DNA from: a virus
Virus record (IMG/VR): IMGVR_UViG_3300010354_000635
Span: 1-24,269 of that record
Direction: 5' to 3' (one strand)
DNA: 24,269 nucleotides
Made by a program: the position numbers and the translations under genes. Positions 15,725 to 22,828 of this stretch are shown one piece after another. Position 1 is the stretch's first letter; every line of letters starts with the position of its first letter. Under the pieces are notes generated by a model, which had not been told where the DNA came from, made no database searches, and was given only the letters and a program-made list of their open reading frames with translations.

Positions 15725-16124
15725 TCTTTCTCATATCCTGAATTACTTTTTGCAGTTCTGCCGTTGAGCCAACAAATAAGTTATTATGATTTACAGTAGT
15801 ATTATTTGTTGGCTTTTCAATATCCTCAATCTCTCTTATAGTTTTTTGTATGCCAAGAAGATCTTTATTAGCATCAAGTAAATTTTTCATAAGGATTGCT
15901 ACAACTTCATAAGCGCGGGCAGATTGTGACTGGTCAGCAAGTTGCATAAGCTTATCAAGAGCATCAGATCCAGTCTCTATGATATTATGGATATTAGCAC
16001 GTGCTACCGTAAAGTCATCTTTAGCTGTATCATCATTTGCTTCTTTTTCTAATTGTTTTACAACTGATGTTATTGGACTTATTCCTAGCGCATTACCAAT
16101 AGGATCGTTATTTGCTGTTGACAT
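15717..16124 (-). CDS. 16: Terminase small subunit gp16
   Basis: gp16 regulates gp17 and binds phage DNA at packaging initiation. The protein is 135 aa (T4 164). The central portion (about residues 40-105) is a helical pair of the gp16 type: ARANIHNIIETGSDALDKLM and SARAYEVVAILMKNLLDANK. An Asn-rich linker NNTTVNHNNLFVGSTAEL precedes a short C-terminal helix. Its position immediately before gene 17 with an 8-nt overlap confirms the call. The upstream ribosome site is weak. Confidence 0.92.
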   Translation of the reverse strand: MSTANNDPIGNALGISPITSVVKQLEKEANDDTAKDDFTVARANIHNIIETGSDALDKLMQLADQSQSARAYEVVAILMKNLLDANKDLLGIQKTIREIEDIEKPTNNTTVNHNNLFVGSTAELQKVIQDMRKND

Positions 16125-16131
16125 TTTTCAC

Positions 16132-16971
16132 TCATTCTGTTATAATGTTATCTATAGAGACACAATAACCAAAATCATCAGTTGCTTCAATCTCAGATAA
16201 TGCTACAGATTGTGATACGTTTGATGTTGGAGTGCCGTTTGCAGTAAGACCTGGTCTTACCGTAACTCTTTCTGAAGGGTTTGTTACTCCGACTGCACTT
16301 TGGAGTTGACCATCAGGCACGTTTGGAATATAGAAGTTAGTATTAGCAAACTTTATTATACCAGATTTCTTAACAGGACCATAAATGTATCCTTTTAAAG
16401 TGAAATCTAAAGTCCATATTAGAGCTCTTCTTCTCTCGAAGTCTCCTTCATACGAATCTTCAATATTTATATTATCTAATACAACAGGTATATCCATATT
16501 AATACCCATTTCAGGTATTAGTTGAACAGTAGTTGTCCAATCAGGAGTAAAAAATGGAAGTATTTGTTCTATAATTTTAGTGCCATCTTCAGCATTTTTT
16601 ACGTATACATAAAGTCTAAAAGATATATTATAAGGAACTGGATTATATTGATACTTTAATTTACTTGTAGAATCTGCATCTCTAACTACTGTTCTACCAA
16701 CGGTATTTAATTTTCTATTACCATCATATCTCATATCTAACATTTCAAAAGACATTCTTGGTAAGACTATAGCAGCCTGCCTGTCTATATTAGGGTCAGC
16801 ATCTATTCTAGCTAATACTTTTTCTTTAGGCGCATATGCTAAAGGTACTTTTATCAAAGCTACAGTAGTATTAGTTGAATCTGTTCTAGTGATATGAATA
16901 TCATTAAACAGAGTTCCAAATAACGTTACATATTTTCTTATCGTGCTGAAATAAAATGTATGACCAAACAT
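16132..16971 (-). CDS. 15: Tail completion / sheath-terminator protein gp15
   Basis: gp15 forms the hexameric ring that caps the tail tube and sheath and joins the tail to the neck. The protein is 279 aa (T4 272). The N-terminus MFGHTFYFSTIRKYVTLFGT matches the T4 start MFGYFYNSSFRRYATLMGD in spacing and aromatic pattern. It is followed by VPLAYAPKEKVLARI (T4 VPITYASKEHFMMKL) and a VLPRMSFEMLDMRYD block (T4 ILPRINLHLVDFSYN). The ATG overlaps the gene 14 stop as TAATG. Confidence 0.95.
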   Translation of the reverse strand: MFGHTFYFSTIRKYVTLFGTLFNDIHITRTDSTNTTVALIKVPLAYAPKEKVLARIDADPNIDRQAAIVLPRMSFEMLDMRYDGNRKLNTVGRTVVRDADSTSKLKYQYNPVPYNISFRLYVYVKNAEDGTKIIEQILPFFTPDWTTTVQLIPEMGINMDIPVVLDNINIEDSYEGDFERRRALIWTLDFTLKGYIYGPVKKSGIIKFANTNFYIPNVPDGQLQSAVGVTNPSERVTVRPGLTANGTPTSNVSQSVALSEIEATDDFGYCVSIDNIITE

Positions 16972-17696
16972 TAATATGTTCCGTTCTCTGAGAATGGATC
17001 TTTTTCAGTGAAATCTAAGAAATCATCTGTTTCATTTTGTATAAAGCTGTTATCAGAAAGATCATCAATCTCTTCTAAAGTAAAGTTTTCCATTACTATG
17101 TAGTCCGAATTCTCGTCTATTATTCTTTCACCATCTTCATTTAGAAGCGCCCAATCAAATACATTTAATGAAAAATTCTTTTGAATAGAATCGATTTCTG
17201 GTATACCTGTGTCAAACTTCTCGTTTGAGTATTCGAAGAGTTCACATGTAAGTTCCCAAGTTTGTAGAGCTCCGAGTTGATAGAACATTTCAAACTTATT
17301 GACGAACATGATCTTAAATACTTTATTATTAAGTGGAAAATAAATTAGATCACCTTCATTCGGTCTAAGTAATGTGCTGTCCATACCAACTTCTTCGTAG
17401 AATACTCTCTGCGCAACAGAGAATACAACTTGATCTCTAATTTCTAGACCAAACTTAGACATGAAATTACCATCACCTGTAAAACCATCAACAGACTTAA
17501 TGTATAGTTCTACAGGATAAGCCCTATTATATTCTGATACATCATCAGCACCATAGATGTCATCTTTATTTTTAATAACTCTTGGAACATAATACATATC
17601 TTGCCCATAGATTTTTATGGACTCAATAATAAGATTCTCAATGAGAAGCTGTTCTTGACTATTTTGAAAGTTATTAAAATAAAAATTTGTAGCCAT
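16971..17696 (-). CDS. 14: Neck protein gp14
   Basis: gp14 is a head-completion/neck protein that, with gp13, seals the filled head and receives the tail. The protein is 241 aa (T4 256). Conserved features are YFNNFQNSQEQLLIENLIIE near the N-terminus (T4 HYKNSQTLADLVVAE), IYGQDMYYVPR (T4 MRGVECYYVPR), the FMSKFGLEIRDQV segment, and GDLIYFPLNNKVFKI (T4 GDLIYFPMDNSLFEI), ending in an acidic tail with DPFSENGTY (T4 SPFDNDFMD). It overlaps gene 13 as TAATG. Confidence 0.95.
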   Translation of the reverse strand: MATNFYFNNFQNSQEQLLIENLIIESIKIYGQDMYYVPRVIKNKDDIYGADDVSEYNRAYPVELYIKSVDGFTGDGNFMSKFGLEIRDQVVFSVAQRVFYEEVGMDSTLLRPNEGDLIYFPLNNKVFKIMFVNKFEMFYQLGALQTWELTCELFEYSNEKFDTGIPEIDSIQKNFSLNVFDWALLNEDGERIIDENSDYIVMENFTLEEIDDLSDNSFIQNETDDFLDFTEKDPFSENGTY

Positions 17697-18436
17697 TAGC
17701 CTATCATATCTGTTACTGGCAGACTATAGCTGCTTATCATTTCTTTTTCTAAAGCTTTAATTTCATCGTCTGCTTCATCATATATTTTTTGACCATTAAA
17801 TTTTATACCACCTGGTAAAGTCATACCTTCAAATTTCTTTAAGTTTGTGCCCCACTGTTTTTTAATAAGAGCTGTTGTATATTGTAGTAACCAACGATCA
17901 CCCCAAGCATCAGTATAAACGTCAGGATCTACAACTTCATATGCTTCAACAATAAGATAGTGATTATCTTCTAGTTTATTCCAGTCCATATCAATATTTA
18001 ATTTATCCATATGTCTATTATATCTTAATGGTTGTTTTCCAACAAGAAGATATTCCAACATCTGGATATGTTGGAGAGCCATATAGTATGGAACCATAGA
18101 CACAGAAGTTAAAGTATAAAGATCATTTAAAGCGATCTGGTATCTAATATTGAACATATTATTAGTGTTTAAAGCATCACCAATATTAAAGATGTTTACA
18201 ACACCAATTATATTCTCTGGTAGAGTAATATACTTATTGATCTTATCTTGAGCTGTAACTTGGTGTTTATAATAAATTTTCTCAGAACCATCAAAATGAT
18301 AGTCCCAATAGTATCTTAATGCTTGGTCTATACGGTCTTCAACTTGATCATCATCTACGTTGATTTCCAAAACCGGCTTGCCAAGCGTACGGAGACAATA
18401 TTCTTTAAACTGTGATCTTGTTGTTGGTACTGCCAT
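17696..18436 (-). CDS. 13: Neck protein gp13
   Basis: gp13 is the partner of gp14 in the neck. The protein is 246 aa, shorter than T4 gp13 (309). Typical features are the N-terminal TRSQFKEYCLRTLGKPVLEI (6-25), then NVDDDQVEDRIDQALRYYWD and the C-terminal WLLQYTTALIKKQWGTNLKK block. It has a GGAG ribosome site 8 nt from the ATG. It is the first gene of the 13-14-15-16-17 unit and is read from the minus-facing late promoter inside the divergent palindrome at 18462. Confidence 0.94.
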   Translation of the reverse strand: MAVPTTRSQFKEYCLRTLGKPVLEINVDDDQVEDRIDQALRYYWDYHFDGSEKIYYKHQVTAQDKINKYITLPENIIGVVNIFNIGDALNTNNMFNIRYQIALNDLYTLTSVSMVPYYMALQHIQMLEYLLVGKQPLRYNRHMDKLNIDMDWNKLEDNHYLIVEAYEVVDPDVYTDAWGDRWLLQYTTALIKKQWGTNLKKFEGMTLPGGIKFNGQKIYDEADDEIKALEKEMISSYSLPVTDMIG

Positions 18437-18461
18437 TTTAAACTCCGGAAGGCCTTTTAAG

Positions 18462-18469
18462 TATTTATA
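18462..18469 (-). promoter_or_regulatory. Late promoter of genes 13-17 (TATAAATA, minus-facing half of a palindrome)
   Basis: An exact minus-strand octamer lies 26 nt before the gene 13 start. It shares four bases (18466-18469) with a plus-facing octamer. Confidence 0.82.
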
Positions 18470-18473
18470 AATA
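18466..18473 (+). promoter_or_regulatory. Late promoter of the plus-strand modification cassette (TATAAATA)
   Basis: An exact plus-strand octamer lies 33 nt before the ATG at 18506, whose ribosome site is GGAG. Together with the minus-facing copy it forms the 12-bp palindrome TATTTATAAATA at 18462-18473. It is the only exact plus-strand TATAAATA I found. Confidence 0.82.
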
Positions 18474-18505
18474 AGTCAGAGTGACTAATATAATATGGAG
18501 AACAC

Positions 18506-19207
18506 ATGAAGATCCTCAACTACATTAAAAATGAATTTCCTAAGATCAATAACAAAAACTTTCATAAGTTTCTTACCCTAGAATGGGTAGATGAAAACTT
18601 TATGTTTGATCTTAAAGCTTCAGATTATCAGACTCTACAAGAGTTTTGTGAAGCAATGCATGTAAAATACATTTCTAGATACTTCTCCGGAGTCTGGAAA
18701 TCTAAGCATGGATATGCAGAATCTGGTAGATACTTGATTAAGTTTGCTAACATGCAAAAATCACAGTCTATCTTAGATGTTGGATGTGGAGATAATTACT
18801 ATAAAGACAAGATTAAAAATCTAGTAGGCTTAGATCCTTATCATCCTAAAGCAGATATCAAGAAGACTCTTGAAGAATTTCAACCTAAGAAACAATATGA
18901 TCAAGTATTAGCTCTCGGAAGCTTGAACTTTGGTACTGATAGAAAACACATTGATGAAATGTTTGCTAAAGTTATTAATATGACGAAAATAAACGGATAT
19001 ATCTATTTTAGATTTAATCCCGGCATCGATCATAAACCATTCACTAAAGACAAGACTAGCTTTAAGTTTATTGATTGGTTCCCATGGACACAAGAACATA
19101 TATTTGGTTTGATGAAAATTCACAACCTTAAAATGATTAGGTTTGCAATTGAAAGAAATCAGCAGGGTGACGAGAGATACTTTTATATAATGCAGAGGTT
19201 AGGATGA
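18506..19207 (+). CDS. SAM-dependent methyltransferase, class I (copy 1)
   Basis: Predicted to transfer a methyl group from S-adenosylmethionine to an unknown acceptor. The 233-aa protein has motif I ILDVGCGDNYY at 89-99, an acidic ribose-binding position D110 in VGLDPYHPKADI, and the post-motif LALGSLNFG at 135-143. It has about 80 extra residues before the fold, and a Trp/Phe-rich C-terminal part (FIDWFPWTQEHIFG). The core is clearly paralogous to the protein at 20010-20612, with nearly identical LD(V/L)GCGDN...KNL(V/I)G(L/I)D and GS(L/I)NFG. It is the first gene of the operon, with ribosome site GGAG. The substrate cannot be read from the sequence. It is not like known DNA adenine or cytosine methylases (no DPPY or PC motif). 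Confidence 0.88.
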   Translation: MKILNYIKNEFPKINNKNFHKFLTLEWVDENFMFDLKASDYQTLQEFCEAMHVKYISRYFSGVWKSKHGYAESGRYLIKFANMQKSQSILDVGCGDNYYKDKIKNLVGLDPYHPKADIKKTLEEFQPKKQYDQVLALGSLNFGTDRKHIDEMFAKVINMTKINGYIYFRFNPGIDHKPFTKDKTSFKFIDWFPWTQEHIFGLMKIHNLKMIRFAIERNQQGDERYFYIMQRLG

Positions 19208-20013
19208 TTAGTTATAACACATCTCCATATGATCAGTGGATATCGCTAAAGACTAAAGAACCAGTAACATATCATGGGTTTAATGGGTTATATGAATTTT
19301 GTAAAGCAACTAGTCTTTATGATTTTAGTAAAAAAGTTGGAGATCAAGTAGGAGATATACCAAATTATATTCCTATATGTAAGTTTGATGGTCAGTGGGA
19401 AGATGATGTAAAACAAATGATATTTCAGACTGAACCTGCTACTTTTGATTTCAGATCTAATCCAAGATTTGATAATAATAACAACATGGAATATAATGAT
19501 TTTAAAAAATGGGGTTATAAAGTAGATGGTGAAGATGATTCTTATGCAGTCTTAAATAGGATAAGACACGCAGATCTTCCAGATAGTATGATAAAGATTG
19601 CTGAATTATTTCAGTTTGATAATCCATCTGGTAGAAAAAATAAAAAACCTAATATTAAATTTGATGTTCAGATGCCAGGACAAATGTTTTATTGGCATCT
19701 TGATAACTTCGGTGGTATTCTTAAAGAGCAGAGAAATGATTATAACGCTTTTGCTCCATGCGATCATGATCAACGCTTGATAATGCGAGTGATAGTTTTC
19801 TTAGATGATCAAAAAGAAGGTCAAGTATGGAAACAAGGAAATGAATACATCCACTGGAAGAAGGGTGATTGTATAACATGGCCATGGAGAGATGTTCCTC
19901 ACGGTACATGCAATTTCGGCCATGATCCTAGACCAACTCTAAATATTACTGGCGCAGTAACTGAAAAAACTTATGAGTTTTTAAAATCATGTCCGAGATT
20001 AATTTCGATATGA
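19204..20013 (+). CDS. 2-oxoglutarate/Fe(II)-dependent oxygenase (hydroxylase-like)
   Basis: Predicted to oxidise, most likely hydroxylate, a substrate using Fe(II), oxygen and 2-oxoglutarate. The 269-aa protein carries the jelly-roll metal site: H165-L-D167 in FYWHLDNFGG, and distal H233 in WRDVPHGTCNFGHDPRPTLN, with R243 in the position that binds 2-oxoglutarate. The H-x-D...H...R order and the GDCITWPW strand between them fit the aspartyl/prolyl hydroxylase-like families. Related oxygenases are frequent in marine T4-like phages. The start overlaps the previous stop as ATGA, with GAGG/AGG upstream. The N-terminal 100 residues are of unknown role. The substrate is unknown. Confidence 0.82.
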   Translation: MISYNTSPYDQWISLKTKEPVTYHGFNGLYEFCKATSLYDFSKKVGDQVGDIPNYIPICKFDGQWEDDVKQMIFQTEPATFDFRSNPRFDNNNNMEYNDFKKWGYKVDGEDDSYAVLNRIRHADLPDSMIKIAELFQFDNPSGRKNKKPNIKFDVQMPGQMFYWHLDNFGGILKEQRNDYNAFAPCDHDQRLIMRVIVFLDDQKEGQVWKQGNEYIHWKKGDCITWPWRDVPHGTCNFGHDPRPTLNITGAVTEKTYEFLKSCPRLISI

Positions 20014-20612
20014 ATGATCTAAATGAATCTATAAAAAAAGTTTTTCATAGAACTGATTTTAGAAAATTTCATTATAACAAATATGAAAAATGTGGTGATG
20101 AGACTATTGAATTGATTAATAGTTTAAACCCAGATTTAGTACTTGATCTAGGGTGCGGTGATAATCAATATAAAGAACATATTAAAAATTTAATAGGAAT
20201 AGATATAGCAAATAAAAATGCAGATATAATAGCTGATATTGCCAATCTACCTTACGAAGATAATAGTGTAGATGCATGTTTGTGTTATGGAAGTATTAAT
20301 TTCGGTGATGATGAAGTCATAGAAAAACAAATTAGAGAATTGAAAAGAGTCTTAAAAGTTAATGCTATCTCTGTTTTTAGAGGCAATATTCATAAGAGTG
20401 ATATGTTACCTTATTATGTATGGTCAGAAGAAAAAGTTAATTATTGGACTAAAAAATTAAATTTTACTTTGCAAGTAGAACCAATCATTATAAGAAGGTT
20501 GAAAAGAGGTAGAAAAGAAATAAATGATAAATGGAAAGATAGAATCTCTACAGAAGCTGGTGTTCAACCTAGACCTATCGAAAGACTTTATTGGATATGG
20601 AGAAAAAATTGA
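20010..20612 (+). CDS. SAM-dependent methyltransferase, class I (copy 2)
   Basis: A 200-aa methyltransferase. Motif I is VLDLGCGDN at 44-52, the acidic loop residue is D65 in IGIDIANKNADI, and then come the LPYEDNSVDA motif at 80-89 and GSINFG at 94-99. This resembles the methyltransferase-11 type (small-molecule acceptors), and it is a paralogue of the gene at 18506 without its N-terminal extension. The start at 20010 gives the usual ATGA overlap with the oxygenase stop. An in-frame ATG at 19989 would extend it by 7 residues and cannot be excluded, as neither has a strong ribosome site. The C-terminus is Arg/Lys-rich (RRLKRGRKEIND). Confidence 0.87.
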   Translation: MNDLNESIKKVFHRTDFRKFHYNKYEKCGDETIELINSLNPDLVLDLGCGDNQYKEHIKNLIGIDIANKNADIIADIANLPYEDNSVDACLCYGSINFGDDEVIEKQIRELKRVLKVNAISVFRGNIHKSDMLPYYVWSEEKVNYWTKKLNFTLQVEPIIIRRLKRGRKEINDKWKDRISTEAGVQPRPIERLYWIWRKN

Positions 20613-21475
20613 CAGACGGCAGTGATCTTATATTTGCAGCTGGTGCACCTGGAAGTAAATGGAGTAGAGTTTTAAGTATCTTAGCTCATCATAAAGATAT
20701 TAATTCATCTGATAAAAATAAATTTCCTACTTATCAAACTAAAGTAGATTTTCATGGTCAAGAAAAAAATGTTGGTATGCATTCTGCAGCATATTTTGGA
20801 CCAGGTCATGGGATAGGTGAATGGTTTGATGATTTATCTGGGCATACAAAAAAAGATTTTTTAAACGAAATAGAAAAAGCCTTTGATAATTTTAATCAAG
20901 GTTATAAAATAATAAAGTCACACTGGTTTTCATATAATCTCGACTGGTTAAAAGAAAATTTTCCAAAAGCTAAAATAATAATGGTTTATAACGGTGATGT
21001 TGAAGCTTTTAAATGGTGGCATCTTGTTGGTGGATGGAATATTAAGTTTCCATATTATGACTGGTACGGTACAGACGAAAAGCTTTATAAACATATAAAG
21101 ATAGAAAATAGATTAATATTTGATTTTATGAGAAAAAATAATCTCAGCTTTGACATTAGAGATTTTAAAGAACTAGTAAAATACCTTCAATTAGATGAAG
21201 ACTTAAATTTTTATGATACTATGCATGATGAGGATTCTGATTATTTTGCTGGTAGGAAATATACTAAAGGATTTAAAAAGTATGGTATAGGAACTACCAT
21301 ATCCGTATATAACCCAGAAATACAAGCTTCCAGCAATCTAGATGACTTGTTACCAAGCATAAATAATAAGATTTCAAGCAAACATGTAGAGGGTCGTATA
21401 GATGATATATTGACAAACCTCTATGGAAAAGATTGGTTAGATAGAATTCATGCTATTATAGCAGGAGAAAAATAA
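20609..21475 (+). CDS. Sulfotransferase-like P-loop protein (copy 1)
   Basis: Resembles PAPS-dependent sulfotransferases. The N-terminal phosphate loop GAPGSKWSR (residues 12-20 from the TTG) follows a hydrophobic strand LIFAA, and KIIKSHWFSYNLDWLKENFP with KAKIIMV forms the next helix-strand pair. The arginine usually found in the 3'-phosphate-binding region is not evident. I chose the TTG at 20609 because GGAG lies 6 nt upstream and because it overlaps the preceding stop (TTGA). It also makes the N-terminus line up with the paralogue at 22124 (MTDGSDLIF versus MRDDQLIFF). An ATG at 20597 would add four residues. The C-terminal 70 residues are absent from the paralogue. Sulfo-acceptor and donor are unproven. 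Confidence 0.75.
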   Translation: MTDGSDLIFAAGAPGSKWSRVLSILAHHKDINSSDKNKFPTYQTKVDFHGQEKNVGMHSAAYFGPGHGIGEWFDDLSGHTKKDFLNEIEKAFDNFNQGYKIIKSHWFSYNLDWLKENFPKAKIIMVYNGDVEAFKWWHLVGGWNIKFPYYDWYGTDEKLYKHIKIENRLIFDFMRKNNLSFDIRDFKELVKYLQLDEDLNFYDTMHDEDSDYFAGRKYTKGFKKYGIGTTISVYNPEIQASSNLDDLLPSINNKISSKHVEGRIDDILTNLYGKDWLDRIHAIIAGEK

Positions 21476-22099
21476 ATGAGAATTAATGCTTTTATATCAT
21501 TTGATCCTCTATTTTCAGAGATCAACACTGTTTTAGAACATCAGACTACAGCAGATATTATTGAAGATAAGAATGGTGAACTTTTTGATTTCCCTTATCA
21601 GAATATCAATGTTATTTCTGGTAGAACATATAGATCTAGTATATTGAGTGGGGCTTTACCAACACTTATTGAAAATATGTTTGATACTACTGGAAGAGAA
21701 GAAGTTAATTTTGGTGTTAGGATCATGAATGGTTTAGCACCAACAACTAGACTAATAAGTGCATTTAATGAAAAGCTTCCTTCTGGTTCAAGATTATTTC
21801 TTATAAAGAAGCAAGATCTATCAAGTGTTGTTACTTATTATCAGAATTTATATGATACACTTACAGCTTCAACCGCACGTCCTGACCAGATGAGAAGAAA
21901 AGTATTGTTCTGTCTTCCAGGTGAAACAGTTACACACCAGCAGATTTCAGATGCTGTGTATGATGTATACAACTATGTTGATGCATATTTTTCTTCTATA
22001 TATGCAACTGCTTTTTCAGAATTCAATCAATCTCATTTTGTAACCGGTGGATCTGAAACAAACACAGGATTACTTTACAGATTGCACGTAATTCCTTAA
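21476..22099 (+). CDS. Unrecognised 207-aa protein, possibly virion-associated
   Basis: No family is recognised. The protein starts MRINAFISFDPLF and has mixed alpha/beta character with no signal peptide or membrane segment. It contains a hydroxyl-rich middle (TYRSSILSGALP, SGSRLFLIKK), an ARPDQMRRKVLFCLPGETVT stretch and an aromatic helix (YDVYNYVDAYFSSIYATAF). It is preceded by a strong GGAGA ribosome site, and its 5' neighbour stops immediately before the ATG. Its base composition (about 42% GC by hand count at 21841-21960) is higher than in flanking enzyme genes (about 20% at 22561-22620) and resembles the structural genes. It is therefore likely well expressed and may be a virion component or the substrate of the surrounding enzymes, which is inference only. 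Confidence 0.8.
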   Translation: MRINAFISFDPLFSEINTVLEHQTTADIIEDKNGELFDFPYQNINVISGRTYRSSILSGALPTLIENMFDTTGREEVNFGVRIMNGLAPTTRLISAFNEKLPSGSRLFLIKKQDLSSVVTYYQNLYDTLTASTARPDQMRRKVLFCLPGETVTHQQISDAVYDVYNYVDAYFSSIYATAFSEFNQSHFVTGGSETNTGLLYRLHVIP

Positions 22100-22109
22100 T
22101 ATTTTAAGG
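22094..22109 (+). other. Small hairpin at the 21476 stop / 22124 ribosome-site junction
   Basis: CCTTAA, a TATT loop, then TTAAGG. It includes the stop codon of the upstream gene and the AAGG part of the only purine-rich stretch before the 22124 ATG. The stem is only six pairs with two GC pairs and no T-run follows, so it is not a terminator. It may influence reinitiation at the next gene. Confidence 0.3.
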
Positions 22110-22123
22110 GCGAATTATATTTA

Positions 22124-22828
22124 ATGAGAGATGATCAACTTATATTTTTTGTTGGAGCACCAGGTAGTTCTTGGTCAAGAATAGCAACCATTCTTGGATA
22201 CTCACCAAAACTAAATTTAAACCTCTCTGATTATTCATCAGAGAGGCAATACTATATTAAAAATAGTAAGTCATGGTCTCACTTAATAAACCATCAGGGT
22301 TCTTATTTCGGGTCTGAAATGGAATTTGGTTATAGGTTTGAAGATCCAGAAAGTTTCTATAACAAAATATCTTTTAAGAATGAACTAGCCAGAGCTTTTT
22401 CTGAGTTAGATGATGATAAAAATTACCTGATAAAAAGTCATTCTTTAGCATACAATCTAGATTGGTTAGTTAATAACTTTCCAAAAAGCAAAATTATTTT
22501 TGTAATAAAACAACCTATAGAAGAGTGTGTTGAATGGTGGCAAAGCGCTGGTGGATTTGATATAACTTATCCATGTTATGAATGGTATAAAGATAAAGAT
22601 CTATATAAAGAGTTTAATAAACAACAACTAAGCATAAAAAAGTTTATCAATGATTGCGGTTATCTTTTATATGCTCCAACTAATTCTTTGTTTAAAAATA
22701 AATTGCAAATTAATATAGATGAAAAACCAGTTAGTGAACATATTAAAGCTATTCAACTATTAAATCCAAGTGGTGAGGGTGATCCTGATTACAGGACACA
22801 AATTTGTTTTTATAATATGGATATATGA
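22124..22828 (+). CDS. Sulfotransferase-like P-loop protein (copy 2)
   Basis: This 234-aa paralogue of the protein at 20609 shares the loop GAPGSSWSR (residues 11-19), the YLIKSHSLAYNLDWLVNNFP helix region, KSKIIFVIKQP, a WW pair (VEWWQSAGGFDI) and YEWYKDKDLYKEF. Both copies therefore keep the same predicted cofactor fold while differing in the loop after the third strand and in the C-terminus. It is the only gene of the plus-strand operon not directly abutting its predecessor (24-nt gap), and its ribosome site AAGGG is far (13 nt) from the ATG and lies in a small hairpin. It overlaps the glycosyltransferase gene as ATGA. The acceptor is unknown. Confidence 0.75.
   Translation: MRDDQLIFFVGAPGSSWSRIATILGYSPKLNLNLSDYSSERQYYIKNSKSWSHLINHQGSYFGSEMEFGYRFEDPESFYNKISFKNELARAFSELDDDKNYLIKSHSLAYNLDWLVNNFPKSKIIFVIKQPIEECVEWWQSAGGFDITYPCYEWYKDKDLYKEFNKQQLSIKKFINDCGYLLYAPTNSLFKNKLQINIDEKPVSEHIKAIQLLNPSGEGDPDYRTQICFYNMDI

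Noticed and set aside
21410-21447. TTGACA followed by TAGAAT ahead of the 207-aa gene
   Set aside because: The boxes are 26 nt apart instead of about 17, so this is not a credible sigma70 promoter.
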